Assembly: GCA_029259995.1 (NCBI GenBank)
Contig: JAJDEC010000059.1
Coordinates: forward strand, 1-5,656
Length of the DNA: 5,656 nt
Source: Phycisphaerae bacterium
GTDB taxonomy: Bacteria; Planctomycetota; Phycisphaerae; UBA1845; UTPLA1
Direction: 5' to 3'
The translations under genes and the position numbers were made by a program. This document shows positions 1-4,615 of the stretch, piece by piece. Numbering within the stretch: position 1 is the stretch's first letter; each line of letters opens with the position of its first letter. The notes below the pieces were generated by a model. That model did no database searches and had not been told where the DNA came from. It was given only the letters and a program-made list of their open reading frames with translations.

Positions 1-1357
1 CCTTCTTCGGCAGTTCCGTCGAAGCCGCGAGATCGATCGCAACAATCTTCTTCCGATCGCGAAGAAACAACTTGTCGCCCACCAGCGTCGGCGCCGTCCA
101 TGCCTTCGCTTCGAGCACTTCCGCCGTCGCGAGAATCTCCAGCCCGTCGGACTTGGGCCGCGCGAGAATCAGGTTCCCCTTCTCGTCTGTCAGGATCAAC
201 TTGCCGTCAGCGGCGACGCCCTTCGATTGATTCATCTCGCGCTGACGCCAGACGATATCACCCGTCTTTGAATCAACGCCCATCATGATGCCCGTCCGGC
301 TGTCGCCCTGGACATAGAGCATGTCCTTCACGGGAATCGCGTTATTCAGCGAACTCTTGATCTTCGTGTTGTGCCAGACATCCTCGAACGTGAACTTGTC
401 GCCCGCTTTCTTCAGCCGGATCGCCTTACCGCCGGCCTCGTCGCCGCCGTTCAGAAAAAACAGCGTGTTGCCGGCGCACCAGATCGGCGTACAGATCGTC
501 GAGCGAAACTGGTTCTGATGATTGACGGACCAGTACTGCGTCCCATCCGTCGGCGACATGCCGACGACGTCGCCGTCCGTGTAAACGACCAGATGATCCG
601 CACCGTCAACATTCACGAGAATCGGCGATGAGTAACTGACCGCGAAGTCCGCCGCCTGCCAGCGAATCTTTCCCGTCGCCTTTTCGAACGCGACGACACC
701 GTGCCCCTTCTCGCCGACGAGCAGAATCACTGTGTCCTTGTATTCCAGCGGGCTCGCCGCGTAGCCGAAGCGCATGTACGTGCCCCAGCCGTTGTCGTAC
801 AGATCCTTCTTCCAGATCAGACTGCCCGTCTTCGCATCCAGACAGTGCATCAGGCTGGTGAAACCGATCGTGTAAATACGACCGTCGCACAACAGCGGCG
901 TCGAGTTCGGTCCCTCACCAAACTGCGTGACTTGCGTATCCGTCTTCGATGTCGGCTGCGTCGTCGGATCCGTGCCGGGCATCTTGGCGCGCTCTTCCTC
1001 CGAGATCGGTACCTCGACTTCGATGAACGGCGCCGCGTACTTGTATTCCCATGCGATCGCGCCCGTCGCTGCATTCAATGCAACGACGACCTCTTCATCC
1101 GACGCGTTCCGGTACATCGTGTAGAGCAGCGTCCCGTCGGACACGATCGTCGAATAGCCGTCTCCGAGATCACGACGCCACAATTCCTTCGGTCCCGATT
1201 CCGGCCAGCCGTCGACCAGCTTGGGCGAATCCTTGATCGTGAAGTCCCGGTTGGGACCGCCCCATTGCTTCCAGCCGTCCGATGCCCCATCGGCGACAGC
1301 AACTAACGGCGAAGCCGCAAGGCACGAAATAACCATCGAGAAACAAAGTTTCTTCAT
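1..1357 (-). CDS. Secreted PQQ-repeat (BamB-like) beta-propeller protein, C-terminus cut by window edge
   Basis: An open frame runs from ATG at 1357 to the left edge: 452 codons, no stop. Residues 1-22 are a Sec signal peptide (KK, hydrophobic core, AVA|DG cleavage site), so the protein is exported. The mature protein opens with WKQWGGPNRD (29-38), the usual entry motif of PQQ-like quinoprotein propellers. Propeller repeats of the form (L/V)DxxTGxxxW appear at 94-103 (LNAATGAIAW), 173-182 (LDAKTGSLIW), 224-233 (FEKATGKIRW), 267-276 (degenerate, MSPTDGTQYW) and 361-370 (VDSKTGDIVW). A last blade at about 421-443 suggests few residues are missing. These tryptophan-docking repeats also occur in non-enzymatic scaffolds such as BamB. 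I see no dehydrogenase-specific domain, so PQQ binding or catalysis is not shown. A Thr/Glu-rich stretch (about 112-148) between the first two repeats is probably a surface loop. The start is supported by GGAG at 1367-1370, 9 nt upstream. The substrate or partner is unknown. Confidence 0.93.
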   Translation of the reverse strand, partial: MKKLCFSMVISCLAASPLVAVADGASDGWKQWGGPNRDFTIKDSPKLVDGWPESGPKELWRRDLGDGYSTIVSDGTLLYTMYRNASDEEVVVALNAATGAIAWEYKYAAPFIEVEVPISEEERAKMPGTDPTTQPTSKTDTQVTQFGEGPNSTPLLCDGRIYTIGFTSLMHCLDAKTGSLIWKKDLYDNGWGTYMRFGYAASPLEYKDTVILLVGEKGHGVVAFEKATGKIRWQAADFAVSYSSPILVNVDGADHLVVYTDGDVVGMSPTDGTQYWSVNHQNQFRSTICTPIWCAGNTLFFLNGGDEAGGKAIRLKKAGDKFTFEDVWHNTKIKSSLNNAIPVKDMLYVQGDSRTGIMMGVDSKTGDIVWRQREMNQSKGVAADGKLILTDEKGNLILARPKSDGLEILATAEVLEAKAWTAPTLVGDKLFLRDRKKIVAIDLAASTELPKK

Positions 1358-1434
1358 GAGCAAACACTCCGAGTTGAATTCAGTCGTATTAAATCGCGCC
1401 CTGTCGCCGATTCATGGGAGCATACGCGAAATGA

Positions 1435-1746
1435 TCAGGGATTACCCGTTTGCTTCGCCTGATACTGCGGGGCCACGGCCACATACGGCTTCCCACGCCA
1501 CTTCTTGATCAGGATCAACTCCCCCATGTCGTTGCCCTCGATCAGATGACCGATCCATTGCAGCAGATAGCCCAGCACGATCAACCCCACCGGCCGCCAC
1601 CACAAATCCCAACGCCCCTGCGTCAACTGAACAATTCCGAGCGGAATCGCCGCAATCGACGTCGGTATGCCGACCATGTGCAGCCAGAAGCTGACAGGGT
1701 TCTGATGCCGTTCGAGCCAGTTTGTTAACCACGCGGGTTTGCTCAT
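1435..1746 (-). CDS. Mpo1-like / DUF962 family small membrane protein
   Basis: This 103-residue protein matches the DUF962 (YGL010w/Mpo1-like) family. It has HQNPVSFWLHMVGIP (H14, N16, H23, G26, P28) near the N-terminus and QWIGHLIEGNDMGE (H67, E70) after the second helix. These correspond to the family's H-x-N...H-x-x-G-x-P and GH-x-x-E signatures. Two hydrophobic segments (about 17-41 and 48-66) predict an integral membrane protein. The yeast member Mpo1 is an iron-dependent dioxygenase for alpha-oxidation of 2-hydroxy fatty acids in phytosphingosine breakdown. The conserved His/Glu could be the metal ligands, but the bacterial substrate is unknown. At 103 residues it is shorter than the eukaryotic members. 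The ATG at 1746 has a GGAG (1759-1762) 12 nt upstream, somewhat far. It lies 77 bp upstream of the propeller gene on the same strand and 139 bp downstream of the RNase HII-like gene, so co-transcription is possible but not shown. Confidence 0.85.
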   Translation of the reverse strand: MSKPAWLTNWLERHQNPVSFWLHMVGIPTSIAAIPLGIVQLTQGRWDLWWRPVGLIVLGYLLQWIGHLIEGNDMGELILIKKWRGKPYVAVAPQYQAKQTGNP

Positions 1747-1796
1747 TCAATCACCCAGCTCCAAAGGAGCGAAACAGGGCAGCCCGGGGCAAGATT

Positions 1797-1877
1797 GTAG
1801 GTCGGGTCATCGACCCGACATCTCCATGCCGTGTGCCACCGCTCAATAAGTCGCGTAGGTCGGGTCATCGACCCGAC
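1797..1877. repeat. Pair of identical 23-bp hairpin-forming repeats
   Basis: Two identical 23-bp copies lie at 1797-1819 and 1855-1877, 58 bp apart. Each is GTAG followed by a perfect 8-bp inverted repeat, GTCGGGTC-atc-GACCCGAC (stems 1801-1808/1812-1819 and 1859-1866/1870-1877). The second copy sits 8 bp from the stop codon of the RNase HII-like gene, and both lie in the 139-bp gap before the Mpo1-like gene. Neither is followed by a T-run on either strand, so they do not look like classic Rho-independent terminators. Extragenic hairpins in direct repeats resemble REP/BIME-type elements. Whether the unit is scattered through the genome cannot be seen here. Confidence 0.85.
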
Positions 1878-1885
1878 TTCATCGC

Positions 1886-2872
1886 TTACCGACTGCGCAC
1901 CAGGCGCGACTTCCGAATCCCCAGCTTCCGTGCGCTGGGACCAATGTCCTTAAGAAACCGCAGACCGTCCGTATAGTATCCCGCCGTCGGTCGCAGGTCG
2001 TCGACATGCGTCGACCACCACGCGTTGAATCGCCCCATCAACAGCTCACGAACGTATTTGCTGATAATACTCGCGGCCGCAATCGGCAGGTGCTGCGAGT
2101 CGCCGGATTTTCGAAACTCCACGCGCCACGTCGATGTCCCCGACGTCAGTACATACGCGCTGGAGTCCTCCGTTTCATCGATGATCTTCAGCTGCCGATC
2201 CTCGAAGGAGCGCATCAACAACCCGCCGTAGCGATCCCGGCCGCCCTGTCGATCGACGAGAAATCGCACATTGCGCGTCCTGGATCGTCGCGCTGCAGCG
2301 TGTATCAGTCGAAGCACCATGGCGAACGACACGGCGGCCTTGTTCCGCGTCTGTTCCACCTGTTGATTGAAATGTCCCTCAGGAAGCAGCTCCGTCCGCG
2401 CCATACTCAGTTTGACGCCGGCGTCTTCGAGCCCGCGGCGAAATTGCGCGGCCGCGATTCGAACGCCCCCCGGGTCAGCGTCGACAGGCAGGCGCCGTTC
2501 GCTCGCTGAATACCATGGATACTCAAGAAGATCGTCGGCCGTCGGACACAGCAATCGAATCAACCCGTTGTCCCGTTCGACGTCATCGGAGCCGCCAGCC
2601 GCACTCGCCAGCGACAGGGCGGTTCGTTCAAGCCGACCGAGGCCGTCCTTTCGAGAATAGAGCTTCTTGCTGTCCATGATCGGCAGCCGGCCGTCCCGCA
2701 TCGATGCCTTGTTGCAAACCGAGCGCCGCAGCGTCTCCCATAGGCTTGCATCCGCGATGTCCGACGGCACTTCGAATCCGACCGCACTGACAACGAGCGG
2801 CCCGAGAATCGGTCCATATCCCGCCTCGTCAATTCCGACGATGGTTGTCGTGTCCGTTCGCGAATCGACCAT
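1886..2872 (-). CDS. RNase HII-like (type 2 RNase H fold) protein, enlarged, with a GYG motif
   Basis: With the ATG at 2872 the protein is 328 residues. It carries the RNase HII motifs in order: GIDEAGYGPILGPLVV (13-28), DSKKL (67-71), VDRQGG (206-211), a GD pair (257-258) before PIAAASIISKYVREL, and GYYTD (298-302) near the end. D15, E16, D207 and D258 fit the four metal ligands, and Y299 fits the conserved substrate-reading tyrosine. RNase HII cuts the RNA strand of RNA-DNA hybrids and removes single ribonucleotides from DNA. Two features are odd. The GRG motif (GKG in RNase HIII) reads GYG here. There are also roughly 75-80 extra residues between DSKKL and the third Asp, making it much longer than a typical enzyme of about 200 residues. 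The start is uncertain: the frame stays open to GTG 3025, with ATGs at 3013, 2953, 2938, 2884 and 2881, none with a good ribosome binding site. I chose 2872 because it puts the first Asp at the family-typical depth. Activity on RNA-DNA is inferred. Confidence 0.85.
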   Translation of the reverse strand: MVDSRTDTTTIVGIDEAGYGPILGPLVVSAVGFEVPSDIADASLWETLRRSVCNKASMRDGRLPIMDSKKLYSRKDGLGRLERTALSLASAAGGSDDVERDNGLIRLLCPTADDLLEYPWYSASERRLPVDADPGGVRIAAAQFRRGLEDAGVKLSMARTELLPEGHFNQQVEQTRNKAAVSFAMVLRLIHAAARRSRTRNVRFLVDRQGGRDRYGGLLMRSFEDRQLKIIDETEDSSAYVLTSGTSTWRVEFRKSGDSQHLPIAAASIISKYVRELLMGRFNAWWSTHVDDLRPTAGYYTDGLRFLKDIGPSARKLGIRKSRLVRSR

Positions 2873-3000
2873 CCGCCGCATCATGAGGAATCGCCCGCGA
2901 ATCGGCAAACGAAACGACTCGTGACTTTCAGTCTCCATCGTGCCGACGACCATCCTCGCAATCTGCCGACCAATGTTCCGATGCAATTCCCCCCGCACTC

Positions 3001-3009
3001 TGCTATGAT
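3001..3009 (+). promoter_or_regulatory. Candidate extended -10 promoter element for the LON-domain gene
   Basis: TGCTATGAT is a perfect TGn extension plus a TATGAT -10 hexamer (3004-3009). The sequence 17 bp upstream (2981-2986, ATGCAA) is a poor -35, as is tolerated for extended -10 promoters. Transcription would begin near 3016, just inside the ATG at 3012. If the promoter is real, it argues for translation starting downstream at TTG 3078. This is inference from sequence alone. Confidence 0.35.
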
Positions 3010-3011
3010 TC

Positions 3012-3767
3012 ATGAAGAATCGCACGACTGCGGTTCGCCCTGTTGCGAAGAAACAGTGTTTTCCGAGGTTCCGGCTCTTGGCGGGATTGATCGACTATTC
3101 ACAACTCATTCCCGTGTTTCCACTGCCGAACGTGGTCCTGTTCCCCAAGGCCGTCGTTCCACTGCACGTCTTTGAACCGCGCTATCGAACCATGATGGCC
3201 GATGCACTGCGCGGAAATCGGCTGATCGCCATCTCCCTGCTTCGCGATGACTTCGAATCGCTCTACCACACGTTGGAAGCACCCATTCATGCCGTGGCGT
3301 GTGTCGGCGCTGTCTTGAAATGCGAAGAGCTCTGCGGCGGTCGATACAACCTGCTCCTTCGAGGCATCGAACGGGCCGAGATCCTCCACGAAGACGCGGA
3401 GAAGTCTTATCGACGCGGACGCCTGAAACCCATTCACCCCATTCCACCGGCGCCCAATGTCGAGTGCCAGCTTTTTTCAGCGTTGCGACAACTCGTCAAC
3501 TCCCCTTCGCTGCGCCCCATCGCCGAAACCGCAAATTGGAAAGCCATCTTCGACTGCGGCAACCTGCCGCTTTCGGACGTCTCCGACCTGCTGGCCTATT
3601 CCGTCCTGGAAACCTGCTGCGAGAAGCAACGATTTCTCGCGGAAGCGTGCGTCCGAAAGCGCGCCTGCCTGCTGATCAAGACGCTCGAAGCCATCGGCGA
3701 TCGCCTGGAACGCAAACAGGAATCGCGCATGCGGCAAGGCTGGCCGCCTCCCTGTTGCGATAACTGA
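3012..3767 (+). CDS. Stand-alone LON substrate-binding (N-terminal) domain protein
   Basis: From ATG 3012 this is 251 residues. The core is a LON N-terminal domain (PF02190 type): IPVFPLPNVVLFPKAVVPLH (33-52) then VFEPRYRTMM (53-62), and later GRYNLLLRGIERAEI, the strand that typically ends the beta-rich half. A helical tail follows, with several cysteines (ETCCEKQ, EACVRKRAC). There is no AAA+ ATPase or Ser/Lys protease domain, so it is not the Lon protease. Small proteins of this class are common in bacteria and are presumed cytosolic substrate- or partner-recognition modules; their targets are generally unknown. The start is uncertain. ATG 3012 has no purine-rich ribosome binding site, whereas TTG 3078 (codon 23) lies 9 nt after GAGG (3065-3068) and would place the LON motif about 11 residues from the N-terminus, as is usual in the family. 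The gene is divergent from the RNase HII-like gene, and no terminator is obvious after the stop. Confidence 0.92.
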   Translation: MKNRTTAVRPVAKKQCFPRFRLLAGLIDYSQLIPVFPLPNVVLFPKAVVPLHVFEPRYRTMMADALRGNRLIAISLLRDDFESLYHTLEAPIHAVACVGAVLKCEELCGGRYNLLLRGIERAEILHEDAEKSYRRGRLKPIHPIPPAPNVECQLFSALRQLVNSPSLRPIAETANWKAIFDCGNLPLSDVSDLLAYSVLETCCEKQRFLAEACVRKRACLLIKTLEAIGDRLERKQESRMRQGWPPPCCDN

Positions 3768-4019
3768 GCGACGCGACGGCTTTGGTTCTTCTCCAGATTC
3801 TCTGATCGCTATTTCCCACACCAGCACTCCCCAATTCACGGCTGCGCAATACTCCCTAGCGCGGGGAATGTTACCCATGCAGTTCACTTGACGTCCGCTT
3901 CCGCAGTCCGTCCGAATCGGTAATCCGATCGGTCGGCACGCAATCCATCGCATTATCGACAATTCCCGACGCGTGCCTGTCTGCGTTCACGATGGCATTC
4001 CGTATGCACACTCTTCTTC

Positions 4020-4040
4020 CGTCACCGCGGGGTGGTGACG
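4020..4040 (+). promoter_or_regulatory. 7-bp stem-loop in the leader of the small membrane protein gene
   Basis: CGTCACC (4020-4026) pairs perfectly with GGTGACG (4034-4040) around a 7-nt loop. It ends 12 nt before the GGGGGGAG ribosome binding site. It could be an operator or an mRNA leader hairpin. No T-run follows, so it is not a standard terminator. Confidence 0.35.
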
Positions 4041-4052
4041 CAGGAAACACAC

Positions 4053-4060
4053 GGGGGGAG
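4053..4060 (+). promoter_or_regulatory. Strong ribosome binding site deciding the start at 4068
   Basis: GGGGGGAG ends 7 nt before ATG 4068. The same frame is open from ATG 4032, but that start has no comparable site and would add 12 residues ahead of the membrane segment. This site fixes the likely start at 4068. Confidence 0.7.
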
Positions 4061-4067
4061 TGGTGAG

Positions 4068-4277
4068 ATGAACCTGATAACGCTTGCAATGATGATTCTC
4101 GGGGTAGCAGTGTCGGCCGTATCTGGAATGATCTGCTACGTCGGTCCCTACTCGGCGGCAAGCAGCATCGACTGGATGCCGCATGCAGAGCTGGTGCTCT
4201 TTCACCCGCAATGGTGTCTGGGCATCGGGGCAGGACTGCTCGTACTCGGCATGGCAATGCAGCCGACCCGCAATTGA
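4068..4277 (+). CDS. Small two-helix membrane protein, unknown function
   Basis: This protein has 69 residues. I do not recognise a family. The first hydrophobic segment spans about residues 2-24 (LITLAMMILGVAVSAVSGMI). A short polar stretch with Gly, Ser, Asp and His (25-47) follows, then a second hydrophobic segment at about 48-64 (QWCLGIGAGLLVLGMAM) and a short basic tail, QPTRN. This predicts a helical hairpin in the inner membrane. There are two cysteines, C23 and C50, each in or beside a helix, and three prolines in the loop region. The excellent ribosome binding site 7 nt upstream and the clean two-helix pattern support a real gene despite its size. It stands alone: the LON-domain gene ends 300 bp upstream and prkA begins 338 bp downstream. 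Alternatives are a chance ORF or a small-protein regulator or toxin; nothing in the sequence settles this. Confidence 0.72.
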   Translation: MNLITLAMMILGVAVSAVSGMICYVGPYSAASSIDWMPHAELVLFHPQWCLGIGAGLLVLGMAMQPTRN

Positions 4278-4309
4278 GTTGGTGGCAACGATCGACAGGA
4301 GGCATTCTT

Positions 4310-4378
4310 TTGTCCGCAAATTCGAAAGGCGACGCGCTCCCGGAAGCATGCTTCGCCAACTTTTTCGAACCCGCCTGA
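4310..4378 (+). CDS. Possible 22-codon small ORF, or frameshifted gene remnant
   Basis: A perfect AGGAGG (4297-4302) lies 7 nt upstream of TTG 4310. The frame encodes 22 residues, (M)SANSKGDALPEACF then ANFFEPA, and stops at TGA 4376-4378, 32 nt after the membrane-protein gene ends. If one C is removed from the CCC run at 4370-4372, the reading continues as EPPEYISPYDFNTPGDLSR to a stop at 4458-4460, giving about 49 residues. So this may be a genuine short peptide, a frameshifted small gene, or chance. The minus strand is also open across it. I recognise no family; only the ribosome binding site is strong evidence. Confidence 0.3.
   Translation: MSANSKGDALPEACFANFFEPA
4328..4365 (+). terminator. 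Weak terminator-like stem-loop with T5 tract
   Basis: GGCGA (4328-4332) can pair with TCGCC (4353-4357). Inside this, GAAG/CTTC (4343-4346/4351-4354) forms a competing short hairpin from the 12-bp palindrome. A run of five T (4361-4365) follows after AAC. It lies about 50 nt past the stop of the small membrane protein gene and could end its transcript. The stem is short, and the element overlaps the possible 22-codon ORF, so at most one reading may be right. Confidence 0.3.
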
Positions 4379-4456
4379 ATACATCAGCCCATACGATTTC
4401 AACACGCCCGGCGACTTATCCCGTTCAAATTCAATACCTTGCGCAAAACGGAATAA

Positions 4457-4485
4457 TTGAAATCCGTCTCGACGTCCGATATCAT
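4457..4485 (+). promoter_or_regulatory. Sigma-70-like promoter candidate for prkA
   Basis: TTGAAA (4457-4462) and TATCAT (4480-4485) are separated by exactly 17 bp. Each differs from the consensus hexamer at one or two positions. Transcription would start near 4492, leaving a leader of about 125 nt before the prkA start. It is the best promoter match I noticed in this intergenic region. The sigma factor used in this organism is unknown. Confidence 0.5.
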
Positions 4486-4575
4486 CAAATGAGATTCCGT
4501 CGAGCCTTTTGCTGCGGGAACCGTCAAACCGACCGATCAATAATCAAGCAGGCACGCCCGGAAACTCGAAATCGG

Positions 4576-4606
4576 CGCGGCGACGTGGCGTCGCGCGAGT
4601 CAGGAG
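4576..4606 (+). promoter_or_regulatory. GC-rich leader hairpin next to the prkA ribosome binding site
   Basis: GCGACG (4580-4585) pairs with CGTCGC (4589-4594) over a TGG loop. With G4579 bulged, CGC (4576-4578) can also pair with GCG (4595-4597). The AGGAG ribosome binding site (4602-4606) begins 5 nt after the stem. A stable stem this close could limit ribosome access. This is inference from pairing alone. Confidence 0.4.
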
Positions 4607-4615
4607 ATGAAGATC

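Larger units (their letters stand above)
3768..4067. other. Intergenic region, 300 bp, no convincing gene
   Basis: Open frames cross this stretch on the minus strand (for example 3871-4359 and 3477-3962). They are Arg/Ser/Pro-rich, match no family I recognise and overlap good genes on the other strand, so I treat them as artefacts. A TTGACG at 3888-3893 has no -10 at a usable distance. No strong terminator was found for the LON-domain gene. The right end holds the hairpin and ribosome binding site of the next small gene. Confidence 0.6.
4278..4615 (+). other. Intergenic/leader region upstream of prkA
   Basis: This stretch has no recognisable full gene. It contains a possible 22-codon ORF (4310-4378) behind a consensus AGGAGG, a stem-loop with a T5 tract (4328-4365) that includes the 12-bp palindrome GAAGCATGCTTC (4343-4354), a sigma-70-like promoter candidate (4457-4485) in a locally AT-richer patch, and a GC-rich hairpin just before the prkA ribosome binding site. 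Two long open frames through it (4183-4641 plus strand; 4202-4540 minus strand, starting at TTG) lack ribosome binding sites and overlap good genes. Confidence 0.6.

Noticed and set aside
701..1306. A 201-residue plus-strand open frame
   Set aside because: It is antisense to the PQQ-repeat propeller gene, is very Arg-rich and has no domain pattern, whereas the minus-strand frame shows a signal peptide and five propeller repeats.
1381..1391. TAATACGACT on the minus strand, like the start of a T7 promoter
   Set aside because: The match stops after ten bases and continues as GAATTC; no phage context exists. A host -10 reading of the same bases lacks a reasonable -35.
2006..2509. A 167-residue plus-strand open frame
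   Set aside because: It is antisense to the RNase HII-like gene, whose conserved catalytic motifs prove the other strand is coding.
3853..3866. TCCC...GGGGA inverted repeat as a terminator for the LON-domain gene
   Set aside because: The stem is only four base pairs and no T-run follows.
3888..3893. TTGACG as a -35 box for the small membrane protein gene
   Set aside because: No acceptable -10 hexamer lies 16-18 bp downstream, and the gene starts 175 bp further on.
3871..4359. A 162-residue minus-strand open frame over the intergenic region and small membrane gene
   Set aside because: Low-complexity Arg/Ser/Pro composition, no ribosome binding site noticed, and it overlaps the better supported membrane-protein ORF with its strong Shine-Dalgarno.
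4202..4540. A 112-residue minus-strand open frame (start codon TTG)
   Set aside because: Parts look protein-like, but there is no ribosome binding site before the TTG and its C-terminal part runs antisense to the small membrane protein gene. Kept only as a competing reading of the intergenic region.
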